Below are positions 8,236 through 16,912 of a stretch of 62,318 bases of DNA, piece after piece. Each line of letters begins with the position of its first letter. Position 1 is the stretch's first letter. The translations under genes were made by a program, and so were the position numbers. The notes under the pieces were generated by a model. The model searched no databases and was not told the DNA's origin. It saw nothing but the letters and a program-made list of their open reading frames with translations. The stretch comes from Planctomycetota bacterium (lineage in GTDB: Bacteria > Planctomycetota > Planctomycetia > Pirellulales > UBA1268): NCBI GenBank assembly GCA_014238855.1, contig JABAAH010000004.1, forward strand, positions 1 through 62,318. Direction: 5' to 3'.

Positions 8236-9759
8236 ATGTGCGGTATTGTTGGAATAGTTGCTCATGAAGATGTGAATCAAAATCTTTATGACGCCTTAAC
8301 AGTGTTGCAGCATCGGGGGCAAGATGCTGCTGGCATCATGACCTGCGCTGAAGACAAAGTGTCACTACGGAAATCGAACGGCATGGTGTACGACGTCTTC
8401 CGGGAAGATCACATGCGTAGGCTGATTGGTCCTATGGGTATAGGGCATGTGCGATACCCAACGGCCGGTTGCAACAGTTCTGCTGAGTCTCAGCCGTTCT
8501 ACGTCAACTCGCCGTATGGAATTGCTCTCGCGCATAACGGTAATCTCACAAATTCTGATGATCTAGAAGAAGAACTCTATAGATCAGATTTGAGGCACAT
8601 TAATACATCAAGCGATAGTGAAGTGATTTTGAATGTATTTGCTCATGAATTACAGAAAGTGGGCCAGCAAAAGTTGACTCCAGAGGGTGTTTTCGAAGCT
8701 GTTCGTAGTGTTCACAAACGCTGTCGAGGAGCCTACGCTGTGGTTGCAATGATCACGGGTTATGGCATTGTTGGTTTCCGTGATCCATTTGGAATAAGAC
8801 CATTAATTTTTGGTGCAAAAAAAAATCGGCACGGCAGTCGAGATTTTATGATTGCCTCCGAATCCGTTGCGCTTGTCTCGCAGGGTTTCGAGATTGAGCG
8901 TGATGTGGCACCGGGCGAAGCAGTCTTTTTCGACGTAAACAATAAATGTCATGTGCGTGAGTGCATTGATAACGCAAAACTCACACCGTGTATCTTCGAG
9001 CACGTCTATCTCGCACGGCCGGACTCAATCGTGGACGAAGTCTCGGTTTATAAAACAAGGCTACGCATGGGGGCAAAATTGGCGGAGAAAATATGCCGTA
9101 GTCGTCCTGATCATGATATTGACGTAGTAATGCCAATTCCTGACTCTGGCCGAACGTCCGCGATGTCGCTTGCAGAGAGCTTGGGTGTGCCCTATCGGGA
9201 AGGCTTCATTAAAAATAGGTATATAGGCCGCACGTTCATCATGCCTGGTCAAGCCGTGCGAAAAAAAAGTGTCAGGCAAAAACTCAGCCCAGTATCACTA
9301 GAATTTAAGGACAAAGTGGTTTGTCTGGTCGATGATTCTATTGTTCGCGGCACTACATGCTCACAAATAATCGAGATGGCTCGCGATGCAGGTGCCCGCA
9401 AGGTTTACTTTTGTTCGGCTGCTCCCGCAGTTCGGTTCCCAAATGTCTACGGTATAGATATGCCAACTTCGGAGGAACTTGTGGCTTTCAATCGCACTGA
9501 TGAAGAAGTTGCTAAAGTCATCAATGCCGATTGGCTCGTGTATCAAGATCTTCATGATTTGATCGAATGCTCACGTGCTGGGAACCGGCAGATTGAATCC
9601 TTCGAGTGTTCTGTTTTTGATGGAAAATATGTGACTGGAGATATTGATGCGGCATACATGGAGAAAGTAGCAGCCAACCGAAGTGATGCTTCTCGATTTG
9701 GTTCTGATTCAGGTGCTCACGGTGATGCGTCGCTTATTAATGTGCATAATGATACGTGA
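8236..9759 (+). CDS. purF: Amidophosphoribosyltransferase
   Basis: Catalyses the first committed step of purine synthesis: PRPP plus glutamine gives phosphoribosylamine. At 507 residues it matches the usual length of the E. coli type. ATG 8236 is chosen because it puts the glutaminase nucleophile Cys directly after Met (MCGIVGIV), as needed once Met is removed; GAGAG lies just upstream. The N-terminal Ntn-hydrolase domain shows LQHRGQDAAG, GHVRYPT and RDPFGIRPL. The phosphoribosyltransferase domain shows the PRPP loop VCLVDDSIVRGTT near residues 360-375 and RFPNVYGIDMP after it. It stands alone, with a long upstream gap and proB downstream. Confidence 0.97.
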   Translation: MCGIVGIVAHEDVNQNLYDALTVLQHRGQDAAGIMTCAEDKVSLRKSNGMVYDVFREDHMRRLIGPMGIGHVRYPTAGCNSSAESQPFYVNSPYGIALAHNGNLTNSDDLEEELYRSDLRHINTSSDSEVILNVFAHELQKVGQQKLTPEGVFEAVRSVHKRCRGAYAVVAMITGYGIVGFRDPFGIRPLIFGAKKNRHGSRDFMIASESVALVSQGFEIERDVAPGEAVFFDVNNKCHVRECIDNAKLTPCIFEHVYLARPDSIVDEVSVYKTRLRMGAKLAEKICRSRPDHDIDVVMPIPDSGRTSAMSLAESLGVPYREGFIKNRYIGRTFIMPGQAVRKKSVRQKLSPVSLEFKDKVVCLVDDSIVRGTTCSQIIEMARDAGARKVYFCSAAPAVRFPNVYGIDMPTSEELVAFNRTDEEVAKVINADWLVYQDLHDLIECSRAGNRQIESFECSVFDGKYVTGDIDAAYMEKVAANRSDASRFGSDSGAHGDASLINVHNDT

Positions 9760-9930
9760 GTCTTGAGTGGGAAGTGTCATCTAAATCCTTCCACGGAATG
9801 AAGGCTCGTGAAATATGGAGGCGTTTGGTTAACGTTATAGATCTTGTGGTTTGAAAGTCTCCGAACAAATTCTTAATATTTGTACACTTATACTTTGTAT
9901 TTTATTGCTTTTTGAACACCATATATATTT

Positions 9931-11088
9931 ATGATTGATCCACTAAGAAAGGAGGCTGTGCAGTCCGCGAAACTTATTGTGGTAAAGATTGGCTCTCGCG
10001 TCTTAACCACGGCACAAGGTCTTCTCGATATTGAACGAGTTGAACACATCGGTCAGCAATGTCATGAGCTTTTGAATAGTGGAAGGCAGATAGTTGTTGT
10101 AAGTTCCGGGGCAGTTGGCGCTGGGATGGGCCGTTTGGGGATGCATGACAAGCCGTGCACGTTGCCTGAATTGCAAGCGGTTGCTGCAGTTGGCCAAAGC
10201 TGTCTTACAGAAGCATACGAGCGTGCATTGGGATCCTATGGTCGTCATGTAGCCCAACTTCTTCTTGTTGCAGATGATCTGCATGACAGGGGTCGGTATC
10301 TCAACATTCGTAACACTCTTCGGTCTTTACTTAAATATGGTGCAATCCCGATCGTGAATGAAAACGATTCAGTGAGTACGGCTGAACTCCAGACTACATT
10401 TGGTGACAATGATCACTTAGCGGCTCTCGTAGCGACTCTCTTAGGCGCAGATGCTTTGATATTACTTTCGGATGTCGAGTGTCTTTTTGATCAGGATCCA
10501 GAAAATCCAGAAGCGCGTCGAGTCTCTACCGTGCGTTGTATCGACGCAGCGACAGAATCAATGGTCCATGATCGTTCTGCAGGTGTTTCCAAGGGTGGTA
10601 TGGCCAGTAAACTGAAGGCTGCGAAAACTGTGAATGAGGCAGGAATTCACTGCTTTATAGGCTCTGGTAGACGAGAGTCGATCCTTCAGGAATTTGTATC
10701 AGGTCATGATACAGGCACTTTTTTTCCCGGTAGAAACGATTTGATGCCTGCAAAAAAACGTTGGTTAGGGTGGTCGGCTTCAGTATCGGGTAAACTTACC
10801 GTCGATTCGGGTGCGCGGCAGGCTGTTATCGAGCAAGGGAGTAGTTTGTTGCCGGCTGGGGTTCTAGCTGTCGCTGGAAATTTTGTTGCCGGTGATGTTG
10901 TGACCATTGAAACGACTGACGGCAACTGTTTTGCGCGTGGTTTTGTGAATTACAATTCACGTGATCTCGAACAAATAAAAGGGTTGCAGACAGAGAGGGT
11001 TTTAGAAATTCTCGGTGTGTGCGCGTGCGACGAAGTGATACACCGAGATGATTTGGCAGTAATATGCCGAGAAGAATCGGCGTTATAA
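9931..11088 (+). CDS. proB: Glutamate 5-kinase with C-terminal PUA domain
   Basis: Phosphorylates glutamate in the first step of proline synthesis; usually feedback-inhibited by proline. At 385 residues it has the amino-acid kinase core (IVVKIGSRVLT, VVVSSGAVGAGMG, FGDNDHLAALVA, then GGMASKLKAAK) and a C-terminal PUA domain from about residue 285. ATG 9931 has no upstream Shine-Dalgarno. A strong AAAGGAGG lies inside the gene at 9948-9954, but only three bases before an in-frame GTG at 9958, so the ATG is preferred. proA is not adjacent, which is a small oddity. The next gene, at 11131, is unrelated but on the same strand. Confidence 0.95.
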   Translation: MIDPLRKEAVQSAKLIVVKIGSRVLTTAQGLLDIERVEHIGQQCHELLNSGRQIVVVSSGAVGAGMGRLGMHDKPCTLPELQAVAAVGQSCLTEAYERALGSYGRHVAQLLLVADDLHDRGRYLNIRNTLRSLLKYGAIPIVNENDSVSTAELQTTFGDNDHLAALVATLLGADALILLSDVECLFDQDPENPEARRVSTVRCIDAATESMVHDRSAGVSKGGMASKLKAAKTVNEAGIHCFIGSGRRESILQEFVSGHDTGTFFPGRNDLMPAKKRWLGWSASVSGKLTVDSGARQAVIEQGSSLLPAGVLAVAGNFVAGDVVTIETTDGNCFARGFVNYNSRDLEQIKGLQTERVLEILGVCACDEVIHRDDLAVICREESAL

Positions 11089-11130
11089 GAAAACTACCAT
11101 TCAATCTAGGATCGTGAAATTAGCTTACCA

Positions 11131-12444
11131 ATGATCGAGCAACTACTAATTGTTTTTGTTTTGATTCTGGCAAACGGTTTTTTTTCTGGTGCAGAGATGG
11201 CAATCGTTGCGAGCCGAAAAGGACGATTGCGACGACTTGCTCAGCATGGTGACCAAGCTGCTCGGAAAGCACTTGATCTCGCAAGTAGTCCAGACAAATT
11301 CCTGTCAACGGTACAGATTGGCATCACGCTCGTAGGGACTCTTGCTGCTGCATATGGAGGCAGTCAGGTGGTAAGCGATCTTGCCAATTGGCTATCTGTC
11401 AATGGGCCACAAGCAATTCAACCTGTCGCACATTCAGTTGCTCTAACAGCATTTGTTGTAATGCTATCTTTCTGTACGCTCCTTTTTGGAGAACTTGTTC
11501 CAAAGCGGTTGGCATTGCGCCGTGCTGAGGATGTGGCTCGCTTTGCTGCTCCAGTGATGTTGGTCTTTGCCTCTGTGACACGGCCTCTTGTATGGCTTAT
11601 GGGCATTTCAACATCAGCTGTTTTGTTCATGCTCCAAGCACACAAGCAGGATGAGCCGAGTGTTTCCGTTGATGATATTGAACATCTTTTAGAGGCCGGT
11701 CGAGCAGAGGGTGTTCTCGAGGCTGTTGAACAAGCGGTTGCTGCAGAAGCGTTGCGTTTAGGCGAACGAACAGTACGGGATATCATGCGACCACGAATTG
11801 ATCTTGATGCTATTGATATTGATACTCCGGGGGACGAGGTTCTTGGAGCTATTGCTATGGCAGGCTACTCAAGACTGCCTGTTTACGAAGGGTCTTTGGA
11901 CCAAATTCTTGGTTACGTCTCAATTCGTGATGTTCTGCGTCAAAACTGGATGGGATGGCCAATTGAACTAAGGAAGATGATGCACAAGGCGCTCTTTGTG
12001 CCTGAAACCATGCCACTTGACCGTCTGCTTGAACTTTTCCAAACGGAACGAAACCAACTTGCCATTGTCTTGGATGAATATGGTGGCACCGAGGGGTTGG
12101 TGACGTTAGAAGACGTTATGGAAGAACTTGTCGGTGAGATTCGTGACGAGCACGATCATGATCGTAATAGTGAATTTGTCCAAAGAGAGGACGGATCCTG
12201 GCTTGTTGATGGAAGCCTTGCGGTTGATGATCTTTTTGGGCGGATGGCCCTTCCTGATCCAGGAGTGCCACGTGACTACTCGACAGTTTCAGGCTTGGTT
12301 CTTGATGAACTTGAGAAAATTCCCTCAGTCGGAGATGCTTTCCAGTGGAATGGCCTATCAATTGAGGTTGTTGATATGGACGGTCGTCGGATCGATCGCC
12401 TTCTTATTCAACGGGTATCTTCCGAGGAAAAGAAAACTTCCTGA
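11131..12444 (+). CDS. CNNM/CBS/CorC-family membrane protein (hemolysin-like)
   Basis: A 437-residue member of the HlyC/CorC family. The N-terminal DUF21 (CNNM) domain holds about four membrane segments and the hallmark [11 protein letters not shown] at residues 10-20. Two CBS motifs follow, about residues 205-325, with [11 protein letters not shown] and [24 protein letters not shown]. The CorC_HlyC transporter-associated domain ends the protein ([12 protein letters not shown] and [19 protein letters not shown]). Family members are linked to magnesium or cobalt efflux; 'hemolysin' is a historical label. It converges on trmB with only three bases between the stops. Confidence 0.92.
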   Translation: MIEQLLIVFVLILANGFFSGAEMAIVASRKGRLRRLAQHGDQAARKALDLASSPDKFLSTVQIGITLVGTLAAAYGGSQVVSDLANWLSVNGPQAIQPVAHSVALTAFVVMLSFCTLLFGELVPKRLALRRAEDVARFAAPVMLVFASVTRPLVWLMGISTSAVLFMLQAHKQDEPSVSVDDIEHLLEAGRAEGVLEAVEQAVAAEALRLGERTVRDIMRPRIDLDAIDIDTPGDEVLGAIAMAGYSRLPVYEGSLDQILGYVSIRDVLRQNWMGWPIELRKMMHKALFVPETMPLDRLLELFQTERNQLAIVLDEYGGTEGLVTLEDVMEELVGEIRDEHDHDRNSEFVQREDGSWLVDGSLAVDDLFGRMALPDPGVPRDYSTVSGLVLDELEKIPSVGDAFQWNGLSIEVVDMDGRRIDRLLIQRVSSEEKKTS

Positions 12445-12447
12445 AAT

Positions 12448-13164
12448 TTATAGGATTTCTGGTGCATTTGGTGATGCAACGGAATGATTCGGAATTTTTG
12501 CAACGAGACGATTTTGCTGGGACGGTTTTTCATTGCGTGTAAACACTGCCCGCCACACGGGATCACCCGCGAGACGTGTACGGCGTTCAAAATGAGTGCG
12601 ATATTTGTTTTCCAGCCCACCGGCAGGTTCCTTAGATGCTTTGCCGAATAGTAAAGTATCATTCACGACAAGCACAGCCTCGTCAAAATACTCTTCAACA
12701 TCAGTCCAGATATGTAGTTGTGACCCTGATTGCATGATCCGTCCCGCATGCTGAAGAAATTCTGGGTTTAGTATTCTGCGTTTCCGGTGCCGGGCTTTCC
12801 ACCACGGGTCCGGGAAATAAACATGTATTCCCGATAGAGATTCATTCGGAAGTATATGTCGAACGAGATGCATTGCATCACCGTGAACAACAACACCATT
12901 CGGTGTTTTTAAGGCAGCTAGTCGAGAGGCAGCCATCCTCGCATAGCCAACGCGGACCTCAATTCCTAAGAAGTTTCGTTCTGGTATCGATGAAGTAGCG
13001 GAAGTTAAAAACATTCCTTTCCCAGTACCAATTTCTAATTCAACGGGATTCTGTCGACAAAAAAGTGTTATCGGATCAAGAGGGCCATCGATTTCCGTCA
13101 AAAGCCTGAAATGGTATGAAAGGTCGAGATCTTTCGGTGGCTTTTTTGGATGTCGCCGGGGCAT
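12448..13164 (-). CDS. trmB: tRNA (guanine-N7-)-methyltransferase
   Basis: Methylates guanine 46 in the tRNA variable loop with S-adenosylmethionine. The 238-residue protein shows the SAM-binding motif ELEIGTGKG (42-50), GIEV (67-70), the family signature YFPDPWWKARHRKRRI (116-131) and the C-terminal THFERR motif that recognises tRNA. ATG 13164 begins a basic N-terminus (MPRRHPKKPPK). It lies downstream of the fabZ-like gene on the same strand with a 30-base gap, so the two may share a transcript. Confidence 0.95.
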   Translation of the reverse strand: MPRRHPKKPPKDLDLSYHFRLLTEIDGPLDPITLFCRQNPVELEIGTGKGMFLTSATSSIPERNFLGIEVRVGYARMAASRLAALKTPNGVVVHGDAMHLVRHILPNESLSGIHVYFPDPWWKARHRKRRILNPEFLQHAGRIMQSGSQLHIWTDVEEYFDEAVLVVNDTLLFGKASKEPAGGLENKYRTHFERRTRLAGDPVWRAVFTRNEKPSQQNRLVAKIPNHSVASPNAPEIL

Positions 13165-13194
13165 GTCAAAATTATTTAGGGATAGCCAGAGGAC

Positions 13195-13719
13195 TTAGGG
13201 CGTTGATGTGATTTGGTTTGCTGTAAGAAAATCAACGGGTAGTGGTACGCCCTTAATAACACCGTCTACAACAATGCTTTCACCTACAAGTCCTTGGAAA
13301 CGACAGACGATCATTGCCTTTGGCCGCACACGTACGCGCTCCACAGCCACGACTAGTCGATCACCAGGGCGGACGGGTTCTCGAAAACGCACGTCTTCCA
13401 AGCCACCAAATCCAATCATTTCTGCTTCGAGCAACTGATGTTTCTGAGAGAAGTAGCTCGAGAGTTGTGCTGCTGCCTCACACATAATGACGCCCGGCAT
13501 TAATGGCACATTTGGAAAATGACCTCGTGCCCAAAACTCATCCTGCGTCGTATCTTTGTAGCCAACACAACGTCCTCGCTCCTTATCTTCATGAACAATC
13601 GCGGTTAATTGCTCCATCTCGAAACGCTGCTGGTTGTATCGACGAATTTCCTCGATGTCCGCAATGATAGTGCTGAGATTATATTCGTTTGGGTGGATAA
13701 TATAGTCGCGAGGGGGCAC
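13195..13719 (-). CDS. fabZ: 3-hydroxyacyl-ACP dehydratase, FabZ-like (HotDog fold)
   Basis: Probably dehydrates 3-hydroxyacyl-ACP in type II fatty acid synthesis. In 174 residues it carries the FabZ active-site stretch GHFPNVPLMPGV with His67 and, ten residues past the Pro-Gly, Glu81 in CEAAAQ. Two positions of the usual HFPGHPVMPG motif differ (N and V in place of G and H). The start is a GTG (VPPRDYIIHP); no in-frame ATG precedes the conserved N-terminal helix. Planctomycetes often hold several FabZ paralogues, so it could serve a specialised pathway such as lipid A acyl chains rather than bulk synthesis. trmB follows. Confidence 0.85.
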   Translation of the reverse strand: MPPRDYIIHPNEYNLSTIIADIEEIRRYNQQRFEMEQLTAIVHEDKERGRCVGYKDTTQDEFWARGHFPNVPLMPGVIMCEAAAQLSSYFSQKHQLLEAEMIGFGGLEDVRFREPVRPGDRLVVAVERVRVRPKAMIVCRFQGLVGESIVVDGVIKGVPLPVDFLTANQITSTP

Positions 13720-14056
13720 GGCAGGCTGCTCCGAGAATGTTCTGATAAATTGAGTTACTTAAATAGCAGGATGGTTTTGGTTGTAGTTGGTGACAGTTTT
13801 TAGTTATGTCTTGATGTGTTTTCTTTTTGCTTTTCTGGCTTTACTGTTGGCTGGCCTCGAACCATGGTTCGCTTTTTTAATTGTTCTGTGAGGTTTCGAC
13901 ATTTCTTTAAACTCTTTCGTTATTTGTCCTGAATCGCATCGTTAAAATTTACCACGGTATGCGTGCAGATTCCACGGCCGAAGCAGACTTCTTTGATTGG
14001 AGTCTGGAATGTGGCAGAAGCGTCACTGAAAATGAGCGAAAAATGTCCGGAAGGCC
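13720..14056. other. Intergenic region with a palindrome; no gene seen
   Basis: T-rich on the plus strand. It contains a perfect 14-base palindrome CGAACCATGGTTCG (13858-13871) followed by six T. No coding frame is convincing. The promoter of the fabZ-like gene should lie near 13720-13800 on the minus strand, but I cannot pick it. Confidence 0.5.
13858..13878 (+). terminator. Palindrome plus T-run, possible weak terminator or protein-binding site
   Basis: The perfect palindrome CGAACCATGGTTCG is followed by C and six T. As RNA it gives a five-pair stem with a CATG loop and a U-run. No plus-strand gene directly precedes it, so a symmetric operator is as likely as a terminator. Confidence 0.3.
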
Positions 14057-14551
14057 TTATTTTATGGTCTCTTCCGAACTTCTTCTCTCGGCGTCAAGAG
14101 ATTCACGAAGAGATGTTCTCAAAATGTTAATGAAGCTCGCGATTAAAAAGCCGAAGATTCCGCCGAGGACCGCTGAGGAGAGACCTCCTAACAGTGCACC
14201 TGCAAAAGATGACGATGCCAGTAATGTCAGGGCAGTCGCTCCTGAAATCCCCCCAATGAATCCGCCTATGCTTACCGATATAGGCAGGAGCCAACCCGTC
14301 CTTGAGTGTCTCTCAAGATGAGAAGGAGAGGGCACCGGAACGTCGGTACGAGGCGATCGTTGGCGTGTGCGAAAAAGGTCACGATCCGTGGCTTCCTGCA
14401 TTCGGGTGCCGATTGCATTTCCAGCAATGTGCATTGCGAGGCACCCGAATATGACAAGAGTAGCCAGCCAGCCAGCTAGACCGAGCCAATTAATCGCCGA
14501 AAAGGCAATTGCTAGGGCTGCTGCGAGCCAAAAAAAAGTATGTAATCGCAT
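14057..14551 (-). CDS. Small multi-span membrane protein of unknown function
   Basis: A 164-residue protein with two N-terminal membrane segments (about residues 5-22 and 25-46), a polar Arg/Ser/Pro linker (about 50-85), then two glycine-rich hydrophobic segments (about 90-112 and 116-140, with GGFIGGISGAT and GGLSSAVLGGIFG) and a charged tail. Glycine-rich paired helices suggest tight packing or oligomer formation. It lies 23 bases downstream of the larger anchored protein whose gene runs 16446-14575 and is probably in its operon. No known family is recognised. Confidence 0.7.
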   Translation of the reverse strand: MRLHTFFWLAAALAIAFSAINWLGLAGWLATLVIFGCLAMHIAGNAIGTRMQEATDRDLFRTRQRSPRTDVPVPSPSHLERHSRTGWLLPISVSIGGFIGGISGATALTLLASSSFAGALLGGLSSAVLGGIFGFLIASFINILRTSLRESLDAERRSSEETIK

Positions 14552-14574
14552 GAATGGTTTAGCTTTACCTGTAG

Positions 14575-16446
14575 TTATTCAATCGCTGCTGGTTTGTAAA
14601 CTGGCAGTAATCGGTAATAGACCTCAAGCGTAAGAATGGCAAGTGCTGTGTGAGCAAGTCTGCCGGCAGGTGCAAGGTGTCGGTCACGAATAGCATTTTT
14701 AGTAGCACCTCTGGGATTTGTCAGATACCAACTACCGATTTCACAGAGAGGGCTACCAAAAGCGGGATTGCGCTGATCCATTCTCGTGGTTTCAGTGACC
14801 TGCGTTCGCACGAGAAAGTCTCGGTTCCGACGGTTCCATTGATCCCATGACGGATGGTCAATATGAAGTAGAATTTGAGCAAGGTAAAAGTTTCTGTAGA
14901 GCAGGAGAGCGGGATGAGTATTTGATTTTAGTAGTTGATTGACACCTTGTAGAAGTCGTGGATCATTTTTGTTCCACCCGGTATAGAGTCGGCAGAGCAA
15001 TCCGACTGCGGATGTGCATTCACTTGGTTCCCGCGTTGTCGAGTTCGCAAACGAAGCAAGATAATGATAACGGGTTGGATCACGGTTGATGCCTCCGGCT
15101 TGATTTACAACGACTTGAGCCTGTGCTGGACGGCGAGAAAAGGCAGGGGGCGTAAGGCTATCAAGGAAATGGTCCACTTGACGGAAAATGTCAGAGTGAA
15201 CAGGTGCTCCTGCTAATTGGCTGCTTTTTAGTGCTACAACCTGCCATCCGGTGACGGTAATGTCACCCGGCTGGCCTAGCTCATAACGCCATCCACCAAG
15301 TGGGTGCTGGTGTCTCGCAAGAAACACGCTCAATGCATTTACATAACGTTCGAGGTCAGGGTCGCCGGTCATCCCGAAAGCCTCGGCCATGACGAGAGCT
15401 GTGATTCCATACCCGTAAAGGTCTCCTGAGAACGTCGAGACAAAGTCAGGGTTTTCAAGATGAAGTTCTTTTAATTCGATGTCGAGTGTTATCTTGAGTT
15501 GTTCAAGACCTCGATAGACAACTTCTTTATAAGGGCCATTCAAATGGGTGTTACCAGCCCCCAAGAATGGCAGAAGAGCGATAGATGTGCTGGCTTTTGT
15601 ATGGCCTTCGATATAGCCCTTCGTCCGACACAGGCATTGTTGTGAAGGATGTCCGAAGGGGTCGGTACAGTAGGAGTGTTCAAATGACCAAGATCCATTC
15701 GCTGCTTGATGCCGTGCGAGCCACAGGAGTCCACGTTCAATCGCGGCTTCACTAGACGGTGACCCACCCTTAGCAACTGCTGTTTCTCCTCGCGCTGAAC
15801 CGGAACGTTGAGCTAAAGCAAGTTTTGCATCAGCAGGTGAAGCGGTTGCCATCTGTCCACTGACTGCAGGCACCGTCTTTGCGCTTTGGTTCTTTTCACT
15901 CGTTTCCATTTGTGTTGGGCTACGCCGAGATTGCTGTGATTGCATAGAGGCATTTTCAGGAATCGAACTGTCAGGAGAAGGCGCTTTCTCAGGTTCTAGT
16001 GCTAGCATAGGTTGAGCGGGCTGGCTCTCAGCAGTTTTGGTTTCCTCTTCAGAAGCATCGGGACTGTCTTTTGAAGTTTCTTGAGGCTTATCTTTTTCAG
16101 CAGCCTCAGTGAGTAAAGTCGCAGTTGTGTCGTCGCCTTTGGTTTCCCCCCATTCCTTTTCTGGCTCTGTGCTGAAGTCAATGACGACTGGTGACAGTCG
16201 GTTCGTCTGATTCTCAGGCACTATGGCCCAGAGTGTAAGAACAATCGCAATAATGAGATGCGTTGTGAGGCTTAGATAGACAGATCGCACACTGTTGCTA
16301 GCAGTGACTTTTTCTGCCCACCCTACCTTCGATTCAACGGCCTGCGATTCAACGGCGCGTGATTCAACGGCGTTCGTTGAAGTGGCAGAGTCCACGTGCT
16401 GATTGCTTGGTGACTCATCTGCAGGTGGTGGTTTTGTGCTCGCCAT
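14575..16446 (-). CDS. Membrane-anchored protein with prenyltransferase/squalene-oxidase-like repeats
   Basis: A 623-residue protein. The N-terminus carries a short triplicated VES(R/Q/K)AVES motif, then one membrane segment (about 56-80) and an acidic, Glu/Ser/Pro-rich linker to about residue 200. After it comes an alpha-toroid-like domain with motifs such as GLLWLARHQAANGSW and FLARHQHPLGGW, the QW/GxW pattern of squalene-cyclase and prenyltransferase-beta repeats. Planctomycetes encode many such anchored proteins. Whether it binds a terpenoid or is purely structural cannot be said; the DxDD cyclase motif was not seen. The small membrane protein at 14057 follows and is probably co-transcribed. 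Confidence 0.8.
   Translation of the reverse strand: MASTKPPPADESPSNQHVDSATSTNAVESRAVESQAVESKVGWAEKVTASNSVRSVYLSLTTHLIIAIVLTLWAIVPENQTNRLSPVVIDFSTEPEKEWGETKGDDTTATLLTEAAEKDKPQETSKDSPDASEEETKTAESQPAQPMLALEPEKAPSPDSSIPENASMQSQQSRRSPTQMETSEKNQSAKTVPAVSGQMATASPADAKLALAQRSGSARGETAVAKGGSPSSEAAIERGLLWLARHQAANGSWSFEHSYCTDPFGHPSQQCLCRTKGYIEGHTKASTSIALLPFLGAGNTHLNGPYKEVVYRGLEQLKITLDIELKELHLENPDFVSTFSGDLYGYGITALVMAEAFGMTGDPDLERYVNALSVFLARHQHPLGGWRYELGQPGDITVTGWQVVALKSSQLAGAPVHSDIFRQVDHFLDSLTPPAFSRRPAQAQVVVNQAGGINRDPTRYHYLASFANSTTREPSECTSAVGLLCRLYTGWNKNDPRLLQGVNQLLKSNTHPALLLYRNFYLAQILLHIDHPSWDQWNRRNRDFLVRTQVTETTRMDQRNPAFGSPLCEIGSWYLTNPRGATKNAIRDRHLAPAGRLAHTALAILTLEVYYRLLPVYKPAAIE
16330..16374 (-). repeat. 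Three copies of a 15-base repeat near the start of the repeat-domain protein
   Basis: On the plus strand GATTCAACGGC recurs three times at 15-base spacing (in 16330-16374), encoding the ES(R/Q/K)AV units of the protein on the minus strand. It adds five residues per copy ahead of the membrane segment. Confidence 0.75.
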
Positions 16447-16714
16447 TACATTCGGTGGTACAAGACCTGAACTTTGAATACTAGATGGTACGACTTCTGG
16501 AGAAGAAGTGCTATGTTTTTAGGAAGAAATAGCCCTAGTAGCATCGACCAGGAACTGGGAGATGCTCCACATGATTAGCGAAATATCAGCTTTTTTACTG
16601 CGAGTACAACTTCCACCGCTTGCGAAGGCGTTACGAAGCCTCTATTTTATTGTTCTGAAGTGAGACTCTTTCACTGATAATGTTGCCGAGTGACCCTTTT
16701 TGAGATTTGATTGT

Positions 16715-16882
16715 ATGGCTAAAGGAAAGAAAAAGCTCGAAGTAGTTCACCTCGTGTGTGAAGAAACTGGTGACGTGAACTACACGTTGCGCCGAAAGAG
16801 CGGTGGCGAAAAGCTTCACTTGAAAAAGTACTCTTCGCGTCTTCGCCGTCATACGCTTCACAATGAGAAGAAGAAAAAATAG
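16715..16882 (+). CDS. rpmG: 50S ribosomal protein L33
   Basis: A 55-residue ribosomal protein of the large subunit near the E site. ATG 16715 (MAKGKKKLEVVHLVCEE) is chosen over an upstream TTG because L33 starts with this basic stretch. Family hallmarks are NYTLRRK, the LKKYSSRLRRHTLH block and the lysine-rich end. Only one Cys is present, so it is the zinc-free type. It stands alone, divergent from the gene at 16446 and convergent with lpxK; secE and nusG are not next to it. Confidence 0.95.
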   Translation: MAKGKKKLEVVHLVCEETGDVNYTLRRKSGGEKLHLKKYSSRLRRHTLHNEKKKK

Positions 16883-16912
16883 TTCTTACCAGAAATGGTG
16901 CTGACGCTTTTT

